From assembly GCA_947095585.1 (NCBI GenBank), contig OX352764.1:9533001-9597000 (forward strand): 64,000 bases of DNA. Reading direction: 5' to 3'. Below, piece by piece: positions 50,125-61,861 of the stretch (the stretch's first letter is position 1; each line of letters opens with the position of its first letter). This DNA is from Nephrocerus scutellatus. Its lineage: Eukaryota; Arthropoda; Insecta; Diptera; Pipunculidae. Made by a program: the position numbers and the translations under genes. The notes under the pieces are model-generated. The model was not told where the DNA came from, did no database searches, and was given only the letters and a program-made list of their open reading frames with translations.

Positions 50125-50345
50125 CTGCCTTTTGAGATGGCTAGAACATGTGTAGCGGACGAACGCTACAGCTCGCAAAGTCTTTGAATCGCTCCCTGAA
50201 CGCCTTAGAAAAGGATGACCTCCAAAGGAATGATATGCGCAATTGTCATGTTCTTTAGAGAAGCATGTAAGTTAAGGTTCAGATTCACTCCAAGGTGTAG
50301 TGCCACCAAAGTAAGTGAGTAAGTAAGTAAGCAATCAAGCAGGCA
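50125..50345 (+). mobile_element. RTE-like LINE 3' end with (AAGT)n tail
   Basis: Reads CLLRWLEHV-RTNATARKVF and ESLPERLRKG (50130-50215), the C terminus of RTE polyproteins (usual form RWLGHVVRMDD). It ends in AAGTAAGTGAGTAAGTAAGT (50308-50330), the kind of simple-repeat 3' end RTE elements have. Confidence 0.75.
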
Positions 50346-50389
50346 AGCAATCAAGGGACATGTGGGCCCTATACGTTACGACATAGCTT

Positions 50390-51010
50390 GGGGTCTTAAG
50401 CCAACAATGATAAACTGGATGTATGCAATGATGGTGAGGGTCATTGTTACGTACTCTTGAACAGACAACGGCAATTAAGCTTCAGAACCTACAAAAAATT
50501 GCCTGTCTCGGTATCACGGATGCCAAGCGTACCTGCCCTCGGTAGCATTAGAAGCTGTCGCTGGACTTTCTTCCTTGCAAATCTTTAAAAGGAAGACAGA
50601 CGCTATTAAGCTGCAGCTATAATACAAGTACAAATCAGGTGACCATGTGGGAGACCTGAAAATTCTTGACTCCATTTTCTAAAGGATAATGTCTTGCACC
50701 CCAACATGATGGTAGGGAGTTGTTTCAGAAGGTTATTTGATAGTGTTAGAGCTGGTGTCTTTGGACCCAACACAAAAGTCTCGATACTTATAGGAAAGTG
50801 TCCCACGGTTTTCTAGACGAAACTCTATGCCATTGGGATCTGCGCTAGGCTAAACCTTAGTAAACGTATTAAGGGCGCTAAGATTTATATCTTTTCATAT
50901 AGTCAGGCATCACTTAAAATGTTATCGCCCAACTTAATGAACTCTACATCAGTTAAGTGCTGCTACGATGCAAGACATAACAGAGTGAAACTCGGATGGT
51001 TTGTGTTATA
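50390..51010 (+). mobile_element. R1/LOA-like LINE fragment, RT thumb and RNase H piece
   Basis: PTMINWMYAMMVRVIVTYS, KNCLSR-ITDAKRTCPSVAL (frameshifted) and EAVAGLSSLQIFKRKTDAIK (50400-50620) resemble the region after the RT active site. ARIFSYSQASLKMLSPNLMN-like text (50880-50945) resembles RNase H. Many stops are present. Confidence 0.6.
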
Positions 51011-51875
51011 TCTGTAAATGGTAAATGTATATTTTTCGCCATACGCTAAATAAAATAAATATTTAAAAGCCATGTCCTTCTGTCTACCTGGTCCTTGTCT
51101 GTCTAAAATCGTGTAATTGAATTCACAATATAAAAATTGAAATAAATAATACTGTCAACTGTCAAACGACTATTCTAATAATGCCACTTTATTGAACTTA
51201 GCTATACTTTACATTGCATTGCATTGTTTCCATAATAAGCAACAAACAACTAACAACAAATATCGAAAAGTGATTGTCAATAACAACAACGAATTCAGGG
51301 TGAAAACACTTCACACTGATGAACAATATCGGACAAGAGAAGCACCGAAGTCACTCGGAAACAGTGTCTACCAGTTCAATCTAAATCAACCCAGAATATT
51401 ATATAGGTTGGATCTCGACTTGTCCCTGATCGCATTCAATAGATTTTACAGCATGCAAACGGGCTAGTAAGCTATCAGCTATTTTTCTTGGAATGCATTT
51501 AACTGCACTTTGTAGCTGCAGTCTCAATACCATTCAATTCCAACGAATACCCGAAAAACTCGGTGCAGATCCGGATAGTGCAGACAAACTGCTTTGATTT
51601 GAGCATAAACTGGTTCGGAGTTTTCAGTACAGGACTTACATTGCATTGCATGCGATCGACGCATTTCAGCTTCAGCCCACTTGATTCAAAGCTGTTACCA
51701 CCGGTAGCATTGCGAGTGATTCCTATGCAGTATTAGAGATTACGCTTATGAAGAAATGGTTACTCGCTTGCTCACACACTTCATTTCCAGTGCTTTGACA
51801 TCGGACTCACCATTGATCGGCTTTAAAATTTTCATTCACATCATATTCAGTGACATCTCAGCCGTCTGAGAGATC

Positions 51876-51908
51876 AGTTGTATTTAACATTATTTGCACG
51901 GACGACGT
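51876..51908 (+). promoter_or_regulatory. Possible Inr + DPE core promoter
   Basis: ATCAGTTG (A+1 at 51876) fits the fly initiator TCAGTY, and CGACGT at 51903-51908 is at exactly +28 to +33, matching 5 of 6 bases of the downstream promoter element. It lies 490 bp before the signal-peptide ATG at 52366. There is no TATA box, as expected for a DPE promoter. Confidence 0.4.
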
Positions 51909-52365
51909 TGTACGCTTAATTGTACAATTGTTTATTGTTTGTTTACTTTTGTTCTCAATAAATATATAGAAAAATTTAATAAAATATTATCAAAAGATCC
52001 GAACATTCATAGCAATTTGAAGACTTTCGTGAAATTGTTAATCCAGTTTTTTTTGCTTTGTGGTTGTTTATTGATTTCCAAAACACAAAACGGAATTATT
52101 TAATAATTGCTATAAATTAAATTCTTATCGAACAATTGCAAACGAAACCTCTTCTTTATTTTACTTCTAATGAAGAGGTCATGAATTATAAGTTTGCCAA
52201 AATATAATTTATTTAGAAATTAAGTGATTCCGTGAAATTTAATCAACTTAAGAAGGAAAAGTCACATAAATATTAGAAAAGTGAAATCTTAGGGATAATT
52301 GACAAGACGATTTGCATTAAAAAACAGTAACCGAAAATTTCTACAAGTCACCAGAATCAATCGAC

Positions 52366-52444
52366 ATGTCATCCTCAGCCTACATCTCCTCAATGCTTTG
52401 CTATTCTGTGATAATTGCATTAATTGGAAGCTCTATTTTATCAG
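52366..52444 (+). CDS. Signal-peptide first exon of a secreted protein, gene continues outside window
   Basis: ATG at 52366 opens 26 codons with a hydrophobic core (MLCYSVIIALIGSSILS) and ends TCA G|GTACCT, a phase-1 donor; reading through meets a stop at once. A short signal-peptide exon followed by a phase-1 intron is the structure of the Ly6 gene at 35.7 kb and of many fly Ly6 genes. I found no matching second exon downstream in the window, so the intron would be more than 11.5 kb. The donor GTACCT is not strong. It may be the neighbouring Ly6 gene (compare Drosophila CG7778), but other secreted proteins fit too. Confidence 0.45.
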
Positions 52445-52754
52445 GTACCTAAATGCGAGTTAATTTAACAATCAAGTTGCAAGCTACTTATATAAGAAGA
52501 ATTTTTTTTATCAAATTTTGGGTAAAAAATTATCTCCTTCACAATAAATCGTCAGAACGCTCACAATAGGCGATAATGAATTCGGTATTAATTTTTTTTC
52601 GCTCAGTATTCCTCCCACCTTCAAGTACTTGTAGATTTATATTTGAAATTTATTTCACGAGTTATAATAATATTGATTTGCAACAGGTCGTGTTGCTTAT
52701 CACTCAGGCTTTACGTGCAAGTCTGTTATACACGTTTTCTGTGTTGATTGCAGT

Positions 52755-53710
52755 CGGTTTAGTTGCTTACTTACTTACTTACTCAGTAAGTAAGCGGTTT
52801 TGGGTAAATCTGAGCCTCAGTTAACCTGAGCTTCAACTAACATGCCCCTCTAATTAGCACCGTCTTTTGCCAACTGCCTCCAATAGCTGACACCTAACAC
52901 CTGACACCTGACATTGCAAGGCACCCCCGCTTGTGAGCGCTTGCAAAGCGAGGCTTTTTTCTACTGCGCAGTGTCTCTGGATTATATTCATATCTTCTGG
53001 GCTCTTTATATTCATCTTCGCGTGCTTGCGTTCTATGAGATTGTTGCATTGCTCGGTACGCAACATTCTTACGTAGTCGTTAGCTTACATTTTTTATCGA
53101 ACAAGTCGTTCCGATCTCGACGACTATTGCCTAAGATGGAGTTAGCAGTACTAATGACAGTATTCTTAAGGCGTGTCCATTTCTCTTCTACGCCCGACAA
53201 CTCAGCCACAGGACATACTCTCCCTGCATTTAGGGCGAGTCATATCGCTTGACCGTAGTTGTTTCTGGTCTCTTCGTTGCGAAGGGCAGCCGTGTTGACT
53301 CGAATCTGATTCGCGGATGCAGTCTTTCGTAATGATGCAATCCGCACTCGCGCTTGGACATGGTATCGTCCAGCTGCTGTGCAACTCGAGCTCTATACAG
53401 TAAGCGTACGTTCAATAGTTTAGCCGTTTTTGTTGCTGTGGTCGTCGTCGTTCATCAATGTATCCGGAGATGATTTTGGGTTCCGTAATAAAAAATTTTT
53501 ACAGGCGAGGTTATTGGACTCTCGCCAACCTTACTCCTCCAATACAGCTTTTCCTGAGGAAAATTACCGAAGCCACCACGTGTAGGTTTCCACTTCCACC
53601 AGTCAGAGATAGTTACGGCTACTTGCAATTCTGATGCATTTTGTGTTGTTCCCCTTATTCTGCTGATGGCTGACCGCACAGCTTCTGAAATAGGTGCCAT
53701 TGTATACAAT
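52755..53710 (-). mobile_element. RTE-like LINE, 5' region plus endonuclease remnants and 3' tail
   Basis: On the minus strand the 5' segment (53690-53440) is shared with 17.4 and 43.4 kb (MAPISEAVRSAISRIRGTTQ). NVRLLYRARVAQQLDDTMSK follows (53415-53355), then an internal deletion to RNEETRNNYG and later parts, and finally a tail (AAGT)n, seen on plus as ACTTACTTACTTACTC (52765-52780). The tail motif is the same as at 50.3 kb, but in the opposite orientation. Confidence 0.75.
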
Positions 53711-53879
53711 TCGCCGCATCAATATTAATTTGCTTCATTCGCACCTTGGCTGCAACTATAATCTATAATATCCGAACAGTCGAAAGGTGTGATCATCTAG
53801 AATAATGCGGGTACGTATCGCGCTGATAATACGTAATCATTTTGGTTGACTCGTAGACCGCCAAGTGCAATTGAGATGA

Positions 53880-54450
53880 GGAAGCCGTGTGCTTGACAAG
53901 TCGACATTTTTCCCGCAGCAAAGTCAATCCACATGAGTCCGTTTCTAGCAGCGCTGTCGTGCACTATGCTGCTTCCAGCCTTTGCGATTTAGGCGTATAC
54001 TTTGACTCAAATTTGAATTTCCATGAACACATTATTGCAAAAGCGATCAAAATGTTAGGATTCGTTATACGAAATTCAAAAGACTTTCATGACTCTTATA
54101 CGATTAAATCGGTGTATATGTCTTTGGTAAGGCCTATATTGGAATATTGTAGCATCATCTGGTCTCCTTATTAGGCAAATTATAACCAACGTATTGAATT
54201 TTACGCGTTTTTCAATTCGCAAATTAGGTTGGAGTACGGAGTTTCCGGCTTATAATGAAAGGCTCCTACTTATCGATCTTCTTTCACTACAATCACGAAT
54301 AGAATATTTCCCAATCTTGTTCATTAGGGATATTCTCATGTGCCAAATACGTTGCTCTGATTTATTGCATTTGATTCAGCTTTATGCACCATCACGGTGC
54401 TTAAGAGATAGAGATGTTTTGTATATTTCACATCATAGAACCAGCTAAGG
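53880..54450 (+). mobile_element. I/Jockey-superfamily LINE fragment, C-terminal RT
   Basis: SLCDLGVYFDSNLNFHEHII, IKMLGFVIRNSKDF and SVYMSLVRPILEYCSIIWSP (53970-54172). After a frameshift come NFTRFSIRKLGW, PAYNERLLLIDLLSLQSR and FIRDILMCQIRC (54194-54350). This is the standard order of the RT thumb and connection in many insect LINEs. Its family differs from the R1/LOA-like copies. Confidence 0.8.
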
Positions 54451-55954
54451 TAAACATGAGCGAATAACAAATGCATGTATATCTTACAACAAATATTGCG
54501 TTGTTTTAGACATTGAATAAAAATAACTTGTTAAAATTTCTAAAAATATCTAATTAGATTTAAATGTATATTATATATTATATCTTATAAATATAATCTT
54601 TTTTATATTATTTTTCTTAGTTATAATCTTTAAGAGTATTTTCTCGGAAGATATATATAAATAAAAAAATAAGTATTATTTACTTATTATATATATATAT
54701 ATTAAGTACCTCATGGTTCGATTATCAGACCAGTTTAATTTTTATTGAGAATGTAAGAAAGATAAATAACAATGGGACCTACTAGCGTTACCTTAAAATT
54801 TACATTGTGTGGAAAATTAGGCGTGATAGGCTTTAATTGCAAGACAAATGTTTTATAGACTAATTTTTAATTTCTTTACGTAGTAGCGGTTATCATGTAC
54901 TTTGTTTTGATCTCAATATTGACCGTGAGGTTCTATCGATACTCCAATTACTCGTAAGCTAAGTACTCGTATGTTGTGGTCATATTGCTGATACCATTGG
55001 TGTTCTTTGTACATTAGATTCAATTGAAGAACTTAAAAACTTCTTCAAACAACAACCAACCAACTTTCAGGTGAAACCAGATAAAAGTTAAACAAAGTTT
55101 TCAGTTATCAAACATCCGGAAATAATGTTCAATACACTCTGGCTTTTTTAATGAAACTATTACTTATTAAAGTGTCTGTTGACAGTCAGTGGCGATATTA
55201 GTTTTATTTGAAAAAGTCAAAAGCTTATGTCAACACACTTTGAATTTACGAGTTCGTGCAGTAACAATTGGTTTTCAAATATTTAATTTAACCAATCAAT
55301 ATTTTGAGTACATATTGCACGACTACAACCCATATATTATATCAAATATTTAAAATTACAGTGGAAAATGTGAATAATTAGTAGTGGTTCTACCATGTGG
55401 TGCAGTGTGTATTCATGATGTAAGGAATAACTGAAACTTTGTGGTTTAAGTGTCCATGTGGAATATTACAGCATTTGCAAATATACGTAACTAAAGCGGA
55501 TGGTAATACAATATTACTCAATCGATCGATCGCGATCACTTGTAAAGTTATGCAGTGCGGAAAACGTTTTTACAATCTCGCATTGTTGAACGCTTATGAC
55601 GTGTCTCAAATAACATCACATTTAACGGCAACACCACACTAATCATTCTATTCGATATTTAATTCAGTTATTTGGGTTCAGTGATGTGGAATATGAACAA
55701 TATATAAATTAAACAAATTAGATATTCAATTGAATTTCCAAAAAACCTGAGGATTGATTGAGTTGTAATTCACTTTTGCGTATTCAATAGATGCCTTTCG
55801 TGTGGGCAAAAAAGAAAAAACACAATTTTTCTAATTTTGGTATTTTTGTTTGCCGCTTTTAAATGCCTTCCATAGAAATCTTGTATTGAGTAATTTACAC
55901 ACTCACTGAAGCGGATATTTGGTGTCATCCTTGTTTTATTTGTTATTAACAAGC
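54451..55954. other. AT-rich stretch without supported gene
   Basis: Long AT runs (54480-54700). A 67-codon frame at 55439-55642 with a Cys pair (KCPCG) has no domain match that I recognise and no splice acceptor in phase with the signal-peptide exon at 52.4 kb. Confidence 0.3.
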
Positions 55955-56314
55955 ACTGATATTAAAATCGTAAATCGTTATCTAATCTTATCTCTGATTA
56001 TCGAACAAGGCCCTCATTTGACCCTGCTTCACAGTACATCTCCTTCCACGTACCGACTCATTGCGCTAACATCTAACATCATGCTTCTAAAGTCATGGAA
56101 ACGCTAGTTTGCTAGTATGCAATACTTTGAGTTTCGTGAAATCCTTAGCGACCAGCAGTTTCGAAGGTGATCTGATGGCATATCTCACTGAAAAGTGGAA
56201 CCAGTCTATTCACAAATTTGGTGAAAGTGAAGTTGTTGCACTCGATATGTCCAAGACATTTGACAGAGTCTGGCATCAAGCTCTTTTATCGAAAATGAAT
56301 GAAAATGTTTCCTT
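55955..56314 (+). mobile_element. Jockey-like LINE fragment, RT fingers
   Basis: SPSTYRLIALTSNI, KVME-like (frameshifted), GDLMAYLTEKWNQSIHKFGE and VVALDMSKTFDRVWHQALLS (56170-56295) match the RT blocks of the copy at 60.8-61.0 kb, so this is the same family. It is cut off by the SINE at 56315. Confidence 0.8.
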
Positions 56315-56591
56315 AAACGGTAGTGCACATGGCTGCTGCGCAGGAGGTTCAGGTTCGAATCCCAGCAACACCAAAAGTATTTTTCACGGTGTCCCACCTC
56401 TCGCGAATGGGTGACAAACGTTCCGAGAGTTAATACCTTGTCACGGAAAGCTTCTCAATTCGCCGTTCGGATCCGGCCTTAAATTGTAGGTCCCTTCCAT
56501 TTGTGTCCAAAAATTAACATGTGCAGCACAAATGGTCGCGAAAAGTTAGGCCTTGGACCGCAATGGTCTGTCGTGCCAAATATTATTATTA
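56315..56591 (+). mobile_element. tRNA-derived SINE, copy 2
   Basis: The B box GGTTCGAATCCC is at 56352-56363, preceded by a degraded A box. The body TTTTTCACGGTGTCCCACCT to CGTGCCAAATATTATTATTA is the longest of the copies here. It is inserted directly after the Jockey fragment. Confidence 0.8.
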
Positions 56592-57435
56592 ACCTTCTCC
56601 GATTATCGATAATCGATCCGATTAGCGAAAATGATAGAGACGCTTAATCGCTTGCTGAACATTATATTGATTATTAAGCAAAATTTAAAAAACGCTTTAA
56701 CCCTGTTATCTCCGATGAATGAAAAATTTAAAAGTCCGGGCTGAACATTATATTGCTTATATAGTACAAATTTTCATTCATGTAACAGAAATAAAAAACA
56801 TGAACTACACTAAATTATTAATAGCATTATGCATGTAATCATTGTAACTCCCTGCAGATATAATCCGAAGTTCATCAAATATTTAAGAATCAATTTGCAC
56901 TTCGGTGTTAATTGACATTTTTGAATTACATTTAAGTAAATTTTAAATACCTCAATGATAAGGCAGGCTAACAAAGTGTTAACTATTTAATTTCCTGTTA
57001 ATGATTAAGAAAACATAATTTTCAAGTACGACCTCACGTATATACAAGTATATACGTTATATATATTTGTTTAGCTTTGTCATTTACGTAGGATTTGTAA
57101 TTAATCTAAATGGAAAAGTAGATGCTCGATTTAGTGTTTGACGCAGACCTGCAAGTACATTTCGGTATTAGATTTTATAAATAAAAACGAGCGCAACAAT
57201 CCCTTGTGTTATCTTGTGTCTATTATATAATAACTGGTATGTATACTTATTACATACGATCAGATTTCAATTCAACTCATCTTAATTCATCTTCGAAGTG
57301 AAATCGTAATAAACTAGAAGTTTAGTTTAGAAATTAAGTTAAATATTAAGCATTTAAACTACATTTCACTATTTATGACTAGTTTTTTCAAATATCTATC
57401 GAAATCAATGCGTAAATCCTGGCAAAATAAAATGA
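56592..57435. other. AT-rich stretch with no recognised feature
   Basis: No coding or repeat structure noted apart from TA-rich runs (57040-57065). Confidence 0.3.
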
Positions 57436-57590
57436 AATGGCTCTAGTGGTTAGTGCATTGGACTTCTGACCAGAAGGTTCGTGGTTCGAAACACTAAAAG
57501 TATTTTTCACGGTGTCCCACCTTTCGCGAATGTCTGACAAACGTCTGAGAGTAATAACTTGTCACGAAAAGCATCTCAATTCGCCTTTAA
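57436..57590 (+). mobile_element. tRNA-derived SINE, copy 3 (truncated)
   Basis: A box TGGCTCTAGTGGTTAGTG (57438-57455) and B box GGTTCGAAAC (57483-57492), then the shared body TTTTTCACGGTGTCCCACCT. It breaks off after TCTCAATTCGCC, where copy 4 begins in reverse. Confidence 0.8.
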
Positions 57591-57599
57591 AATACGTCA

Positions 57600-57795
57600 T
57601 AAATGGAAGAGACCTACAATTTAAGGCCAGATCCGAACGGCGAATTGAGAAGATTTCGGTGACAAGTTATTTTACTCTCGGAACGTTTGTTACCCATTCG
57701 CGAGAAGTGGGACACCGTAAAAAATACGTTTGTCGTTACTGGGATTCGAACCACGAACCCCTGCGCATTTCCAATGAGCCACGGCGCCCCTTTCA
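57600..57795 (-). mobile_element. tRNA-derived SINE, copy 4, inverted
   Basis: On the minus strand: head GGGGCGCCGTGGCTCATTGG (plus ~57776-57795), B box GGTTCGAATCCC (plus 57741-57752) and the same body. With copy 3 it makes a tail-to-tail inverted pair with arms of roughly 140 bp. Confidence 0.8.
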
Positions 57796-57879
57796 TGTAC
57801 AAGATGCAGTTAAAGTAATGTTATAATATCAATGTGCCATAATTTTTACAAATAGCGTCAAATAAAATCGTGTTTTTTC

Positions 57880-58950
57880 GGTGAAACCGACGCACTTAGA
57901 CCAGTAATGCTAATGAACATTGTAATAACACACGGATCAGGAAAAATTTCGATCCACCTACTCAAAGAAGAAAGCTCCCATATCGAGCTTACGCTTTTGG
58001 GAGAGGTCTGGACAAGTACAGAAAAGATGGACGATGGTCTCCCCACCTCCTCATGCATCCATGGCGAGTTCGTCAGACATACAGTTTCTCTGAATGTCTC
58101 TGTGCCCCGGCACCCAACACAGGTGGATATTGAACTGCTCCGCCATCTCCACGAGAGATGATCGGCCGTTAAGGGTTAAAATTGAATTTGTGAAGACTGA
58201 TTCCAGGGATTTTAGTGCAGCTTGTCTATCCGAGAATATGCGGATATCCTTAGCGGATATTACGTTTCTCTTCAGCCAAAACAAGGCTTTACTAATCGCC
58301 ATAATTTCAGCCTGGAAAACACTACAGTGATTTTGAAGACGAAAAGAAAGGCTAAGATTTAGCTTTTTTGAGAAAACATCTCTGCCGACTCCCTGACCCG
58401 TCTGTGTAAAAATTAATGTGTTCATCTTCCAGGTCTTCTAGAATGACATGCACAAGAATGATCTGGAGGGGAAGAATGGAGTTGTGGAATGGTGTAATCT
58501 ATGTTGTCTGAGATCCTGACTAAATTCAGGATAGAGGAGTGACCGATTTCATTTCTAGTCCACTGGGTGACAGCATTAAGGCGAATAGCCGAACTAGCAG
58601 CTACTTGCTGTCGAGTGGTGTAAGGTCGAACAGAACGTCCAATGCGGCGGAGGTGGTTCTACGAAGTGCTCTGCTCATACATAGACTAGCTGATCTATGG
58701 ACTTTGCTTAATTTATCAAGGTTTACTTTCTTATTTAAGGCAGTCCACCATACAATCACACCGTATAGAAGAGTAGGTCTTACTACCGCTGTATATATCC
58801 AATGGGTTATATTTGGTTGAAGACTCCAACGGCTACCAATGGCTTCTGAGAAGAGTGCCACTATGGCTTTACGAACTCTTTCTTGTATGTTAGGTTTCTA
58901 GCTCAGCTTCCTGTCGAAAATAAGATACAAACCTAAAAAACGAAGAATTA
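57880..58950 (-). mobile_element. R1/LOA-like LINE, RT thumb, RNase H and 3' end
   Basis: Minus strand: MALFSEAIGSRWSLQPNITH and TAVVRPTLLYGVIVWW (58861-58740), then RNase H with FQAEIMAISKALFWLKRNVI, IRIFSDRQAALKSLES and HLCWVPGHRDIQRN (58425-58085). The usual first Asp of RNase H (YTDGS) reads FTQTG in this frame, so the active site is lost. The 3' part matches that at 15.5 kb. Stops separate the blocks. Confidence 0.85.
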
Positions 58951-58979
58951 TTGTTATCCTTATTTAACCAATTTCCGGT

Positions 58980-59490
58980 CTGTTGTTTTGACGCAGCGTC
59001 AATTTCGTCCTCATCCTGCACTATGTGCGCGAACAATAAAGCATTTGACTGAGCGTGTCGTGTCCAGCATGTCCAGCAAGTGGCCGGCGCCGTATTGCTC
59101 GTTCGACCGAGAATATCCTGCTGTGGATGTCCGAGAGAGTCCACAAACATCGACCAGACAACGATGCATACAATTTGGCATCAACGTCGTTGCGTCGAAT
59201 TTTGGTGAAAGACCCAAATATGTTCCCTTACAAAGTGCAAACCGTTCATCAATTGGTGCCTGCTTATCGTCAAGTGAGGTTAACTTACTCCTATGCTCTG
59301 TTAAAACTGGTACAAGAAGAGGATGATTTCATATCCAAAATCATAATGACCGACGAAGCCCATTTCCACTTAAGGTATTATGTGAATAAACAACAAACAA
59401 CAATTCAAAATGATCTAAAACGAGCACATATGTGCATCAATCCAGAAGGTGGTCATTTGACTGATTTTTTTTCAACTTAATGTCATCAAT
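58980..59490 (+). mobile_element. Mariner-type transposase fragment with first catalytic Asp
   Basis: VLTQRQFRPHPA and ARTIKHLTERVVSS (58985-59070, HTH part), SFDREYPAVDVRESPQTSTR, then in another frame TSLRRILVKDPNMFPYKVQT and FISKIIMTDEAHFHLRYYVN (59180-59390). The TDEAHFHL block holds the first catalytic Asp. The N-terminal half is fairly complete; the rest is missing after 59480. Confidence 0.8.
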
Positions 59491-60254
59491 TTTACACCTT
59501 ATAGTAAACCTTTCGTGAAAACAGAGCCAATTTTTTTCATTTCTAACAAAATGGCAGCGAATTTGAGACTTTAACACTGAATCTTTAAGCATTTAAGCAG
59601 TCTGCACGTACCGTCGTGTCGTTCCCATTACTCCAAATATTTACCCTTTTTAATTCACTCGCAAAATAAACATTTTATTTCCACTAATAAAATAAAACAA
59701 TAACAATAATAATGAAAGGTCGATAGTTTTCCATATTGTGAGTGTCCCAGAATAAGTTTACTTTACGTGATAGCGCACAAGGTGATGCAAACAATAACTT
59801 GTGCGAAACTCCTCCACGCGGTGTTACAATTATTCGTTTCTGTGTCACGCACGATACTGCCTCTGCCTTTGACGAGTATGTGTATTGCATTTTCATCAAC
59901 AAAAAAAAATTAAAATGCAAATTTCTGATTTTATTTAATGAATATATAAATCGCGTAACGTCGACCATGTGCAATCACTCAAACGGGTTTTTTTCCACTA
60001 CAGACACTTTTCATAGTAAAATTAACTGCTTTTGAAGAATAATAATTTTTCCATAATGTAATAACTATTATTCTAGACTTTTTTCAGGTTTATCAGGTTA
60101 TTTTTCATGGTCTGAGAGTGGGCGAATCATAACTTTAGTGTTTAGTATTCTTTAGTACGTAAATAGTTAAAAAAAAAGAACAAACAGCCTGATTCTGACG
60201 TACCCTCCGGTAGCTTAAAATAGTTTAACCTTAAGCATGAATTATAATATTATT
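59491..60254. other. Stretch with no recognised gene
   Basis: Overlapping short frames on both strands at 59684-60035 mirror each other and show no domain. Confidence 0.3.
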
Positions 60255-60480
60255 TTTAAATTCTCTATATTAACTTATTCGTGGCGGACTGGCTGGCTGG
60301 TCAGATCTTGTGATCAATTTTTAACCCACTTCCCAAAGCGCGATTTTATTGAAATTTTGCACTCATCTATATTTCCGCTGACAATATTTTCTATTAAAAT
60401 TTGAGAGTGATCGGGCCGTGGCATCGGGGGCCTCCCATAGAAATATTTTTTCCATATAGCGGCATCAGATAATGTCATAC
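60255..60480. mobile_element. Foldback-like element, copy D, left arm
   Basis: TTCTCTATATTAACTTATTC (60262) and TTAACCCACTTCCCAAAGCG are followed by GAGAGTGATCGGGCC and the interior GCGGCATCAGATAA, matching copies A-C. Confidence 0.7.
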
Positions 60481-60649
60481 TATGATGACTGTGTTCTGTG
60501 TGCGTGGTGCGCTGTGAGCAGCACTGCTTGCTTTACAACTGGGGTTGTTGAGTTGCAGTCCTTCGAATGTGTTTTTATTTTTCAGCACTTATAAAGGAAT
60601 TAAGTATACTTTTGGTTATTGGAGTATTTACATGAACAATTTTAATTTT

Positions 60650-61861
60650 TAAATTGCGTAAGCTTTTCCATCTATCCTTCTTGGTGACTCTTTCCGAGAA
60701 GTTGGAAATCAGCCTTTGTCCAGCCCATACCCAAAAAAGGCGAGCCGTCGTCTCATTCTTCGTACCGACCCATAGAACTTACATCCATTCTTTCCAAGGT
60801 CATGGAAACGCTTATCAATTTTCAGCTCAAGAAATATCTTGAAACCAACGAAATCCGTAGTGACCGGAAGTATGGATTTCATGAGCAATGTTCTACTGGT
60901 GATTTGATGGCATATCTCACCGAATAGTGGAACCGGTCTTTGCATCAATTTGGAAAAAGCAAAGCTGTTGCACTCGATATTTCTAAGGCATTTGACAGAG
61001 TTTTGCATCAAGCTCTTTTGGCCAAAATGCGTGATTATGGAGTCGGTGATGAGCTGCTTCCCTAGATTAGAAGCTGTCTTTTGGACTGCTCAATACAAGT
61101 TGTATTCAAGTTGTTTCAAGTCTAATGTTCATTACTTAAATGCTGGCATTCCCCAGGGCTCTGTTTTGTCCCCACACTAACTGAAAATCTCGCAACTCTT
61201 GGTATGTGCGTTAACGACAAGCTTCGTTGGAATGACCAGATATTTAAAAATGCTGCGAAATGTTTAGGTTTTCTAGCCCGGTGCAAGAAATATTTCACTG
61301 CCTCTGATCTGGCTACTATATGCAAGGCTTTTATTCGCCCAAAACTTGAGTACAATTGCTATATCTGGTCTGGTGCGCCTAGGACTACTTTGCATCAGGT
61401 AGATAGTATATAAAACCGCGCGATAAAACTTATCGGTTACGCAAAGATAGCGAAATCAATAGATTCGCTTGAACACTGTAGGAATGTTTCGAGCTTGTCA
61501 CTGTTTTATCGCTTCTTCTACCAGCGGTGCTCAAGAGAAATAGCCAGCTGCATGCCATCTCTCCTTGAATTCAACCGCAATACTCGTGGCGCTCTAATTG
61601 CTCATCAGTTTACCCTCAAGCTCATCTTCGGACGTACAGTTAAATTCAGGGCTTCGTTCTTCAGCCGTACAACACGTAAGTGGAATGTTCTAACAAGCTC
61701 TGTCTTCCCACATCACTATAATCCACAGGCATTCAAAACACAAGCTCATAGACATCTCCTCTTTTCTCCTCCTTTTCCTTAACGCCCACGCTCTGCTAAG
61801 CATATAGCCGAGCTTTATAAGAATGCAAACCCCTTGAAGCGTGCGCGAATTATAAAAAAAT
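60650..61861 (+). mobile_element. Jockey-like LINE, RT to 3' end, decayed
   Basis: Across frames: QPIPKKGEPSSHSS, YRPIELTSILSKVMETLINF, YGFHEQCSTGDLMAYLTE, VALDISKAFDRVLHQALLAK (60965-61025), LNAGIPQGSVLSPH (61138-61178), then a deletion that removes the YADD block, then LGMCVNDKLRWNDQ, AAKCLGFLARCKKYFTASDL, YNCYIWSGAPRTTLHQVDS, LFYRFFYQRCSREIASCMP and FRASFFSRTTRKWNVLTSSV (61204-61700). It stops at LFSPPFP*, and the tail is ATTATAAAAAAATAATT. Confidence 0.9.

Noticed and set aside
55439..55642. 67-codon frame with CPC motif as possible second exon of the gene starting at 52366
   Set aside because: No phase-1 acceptor in front of it, and no Ly6 cysteine pattern (no CxxC-start nor DNCN).
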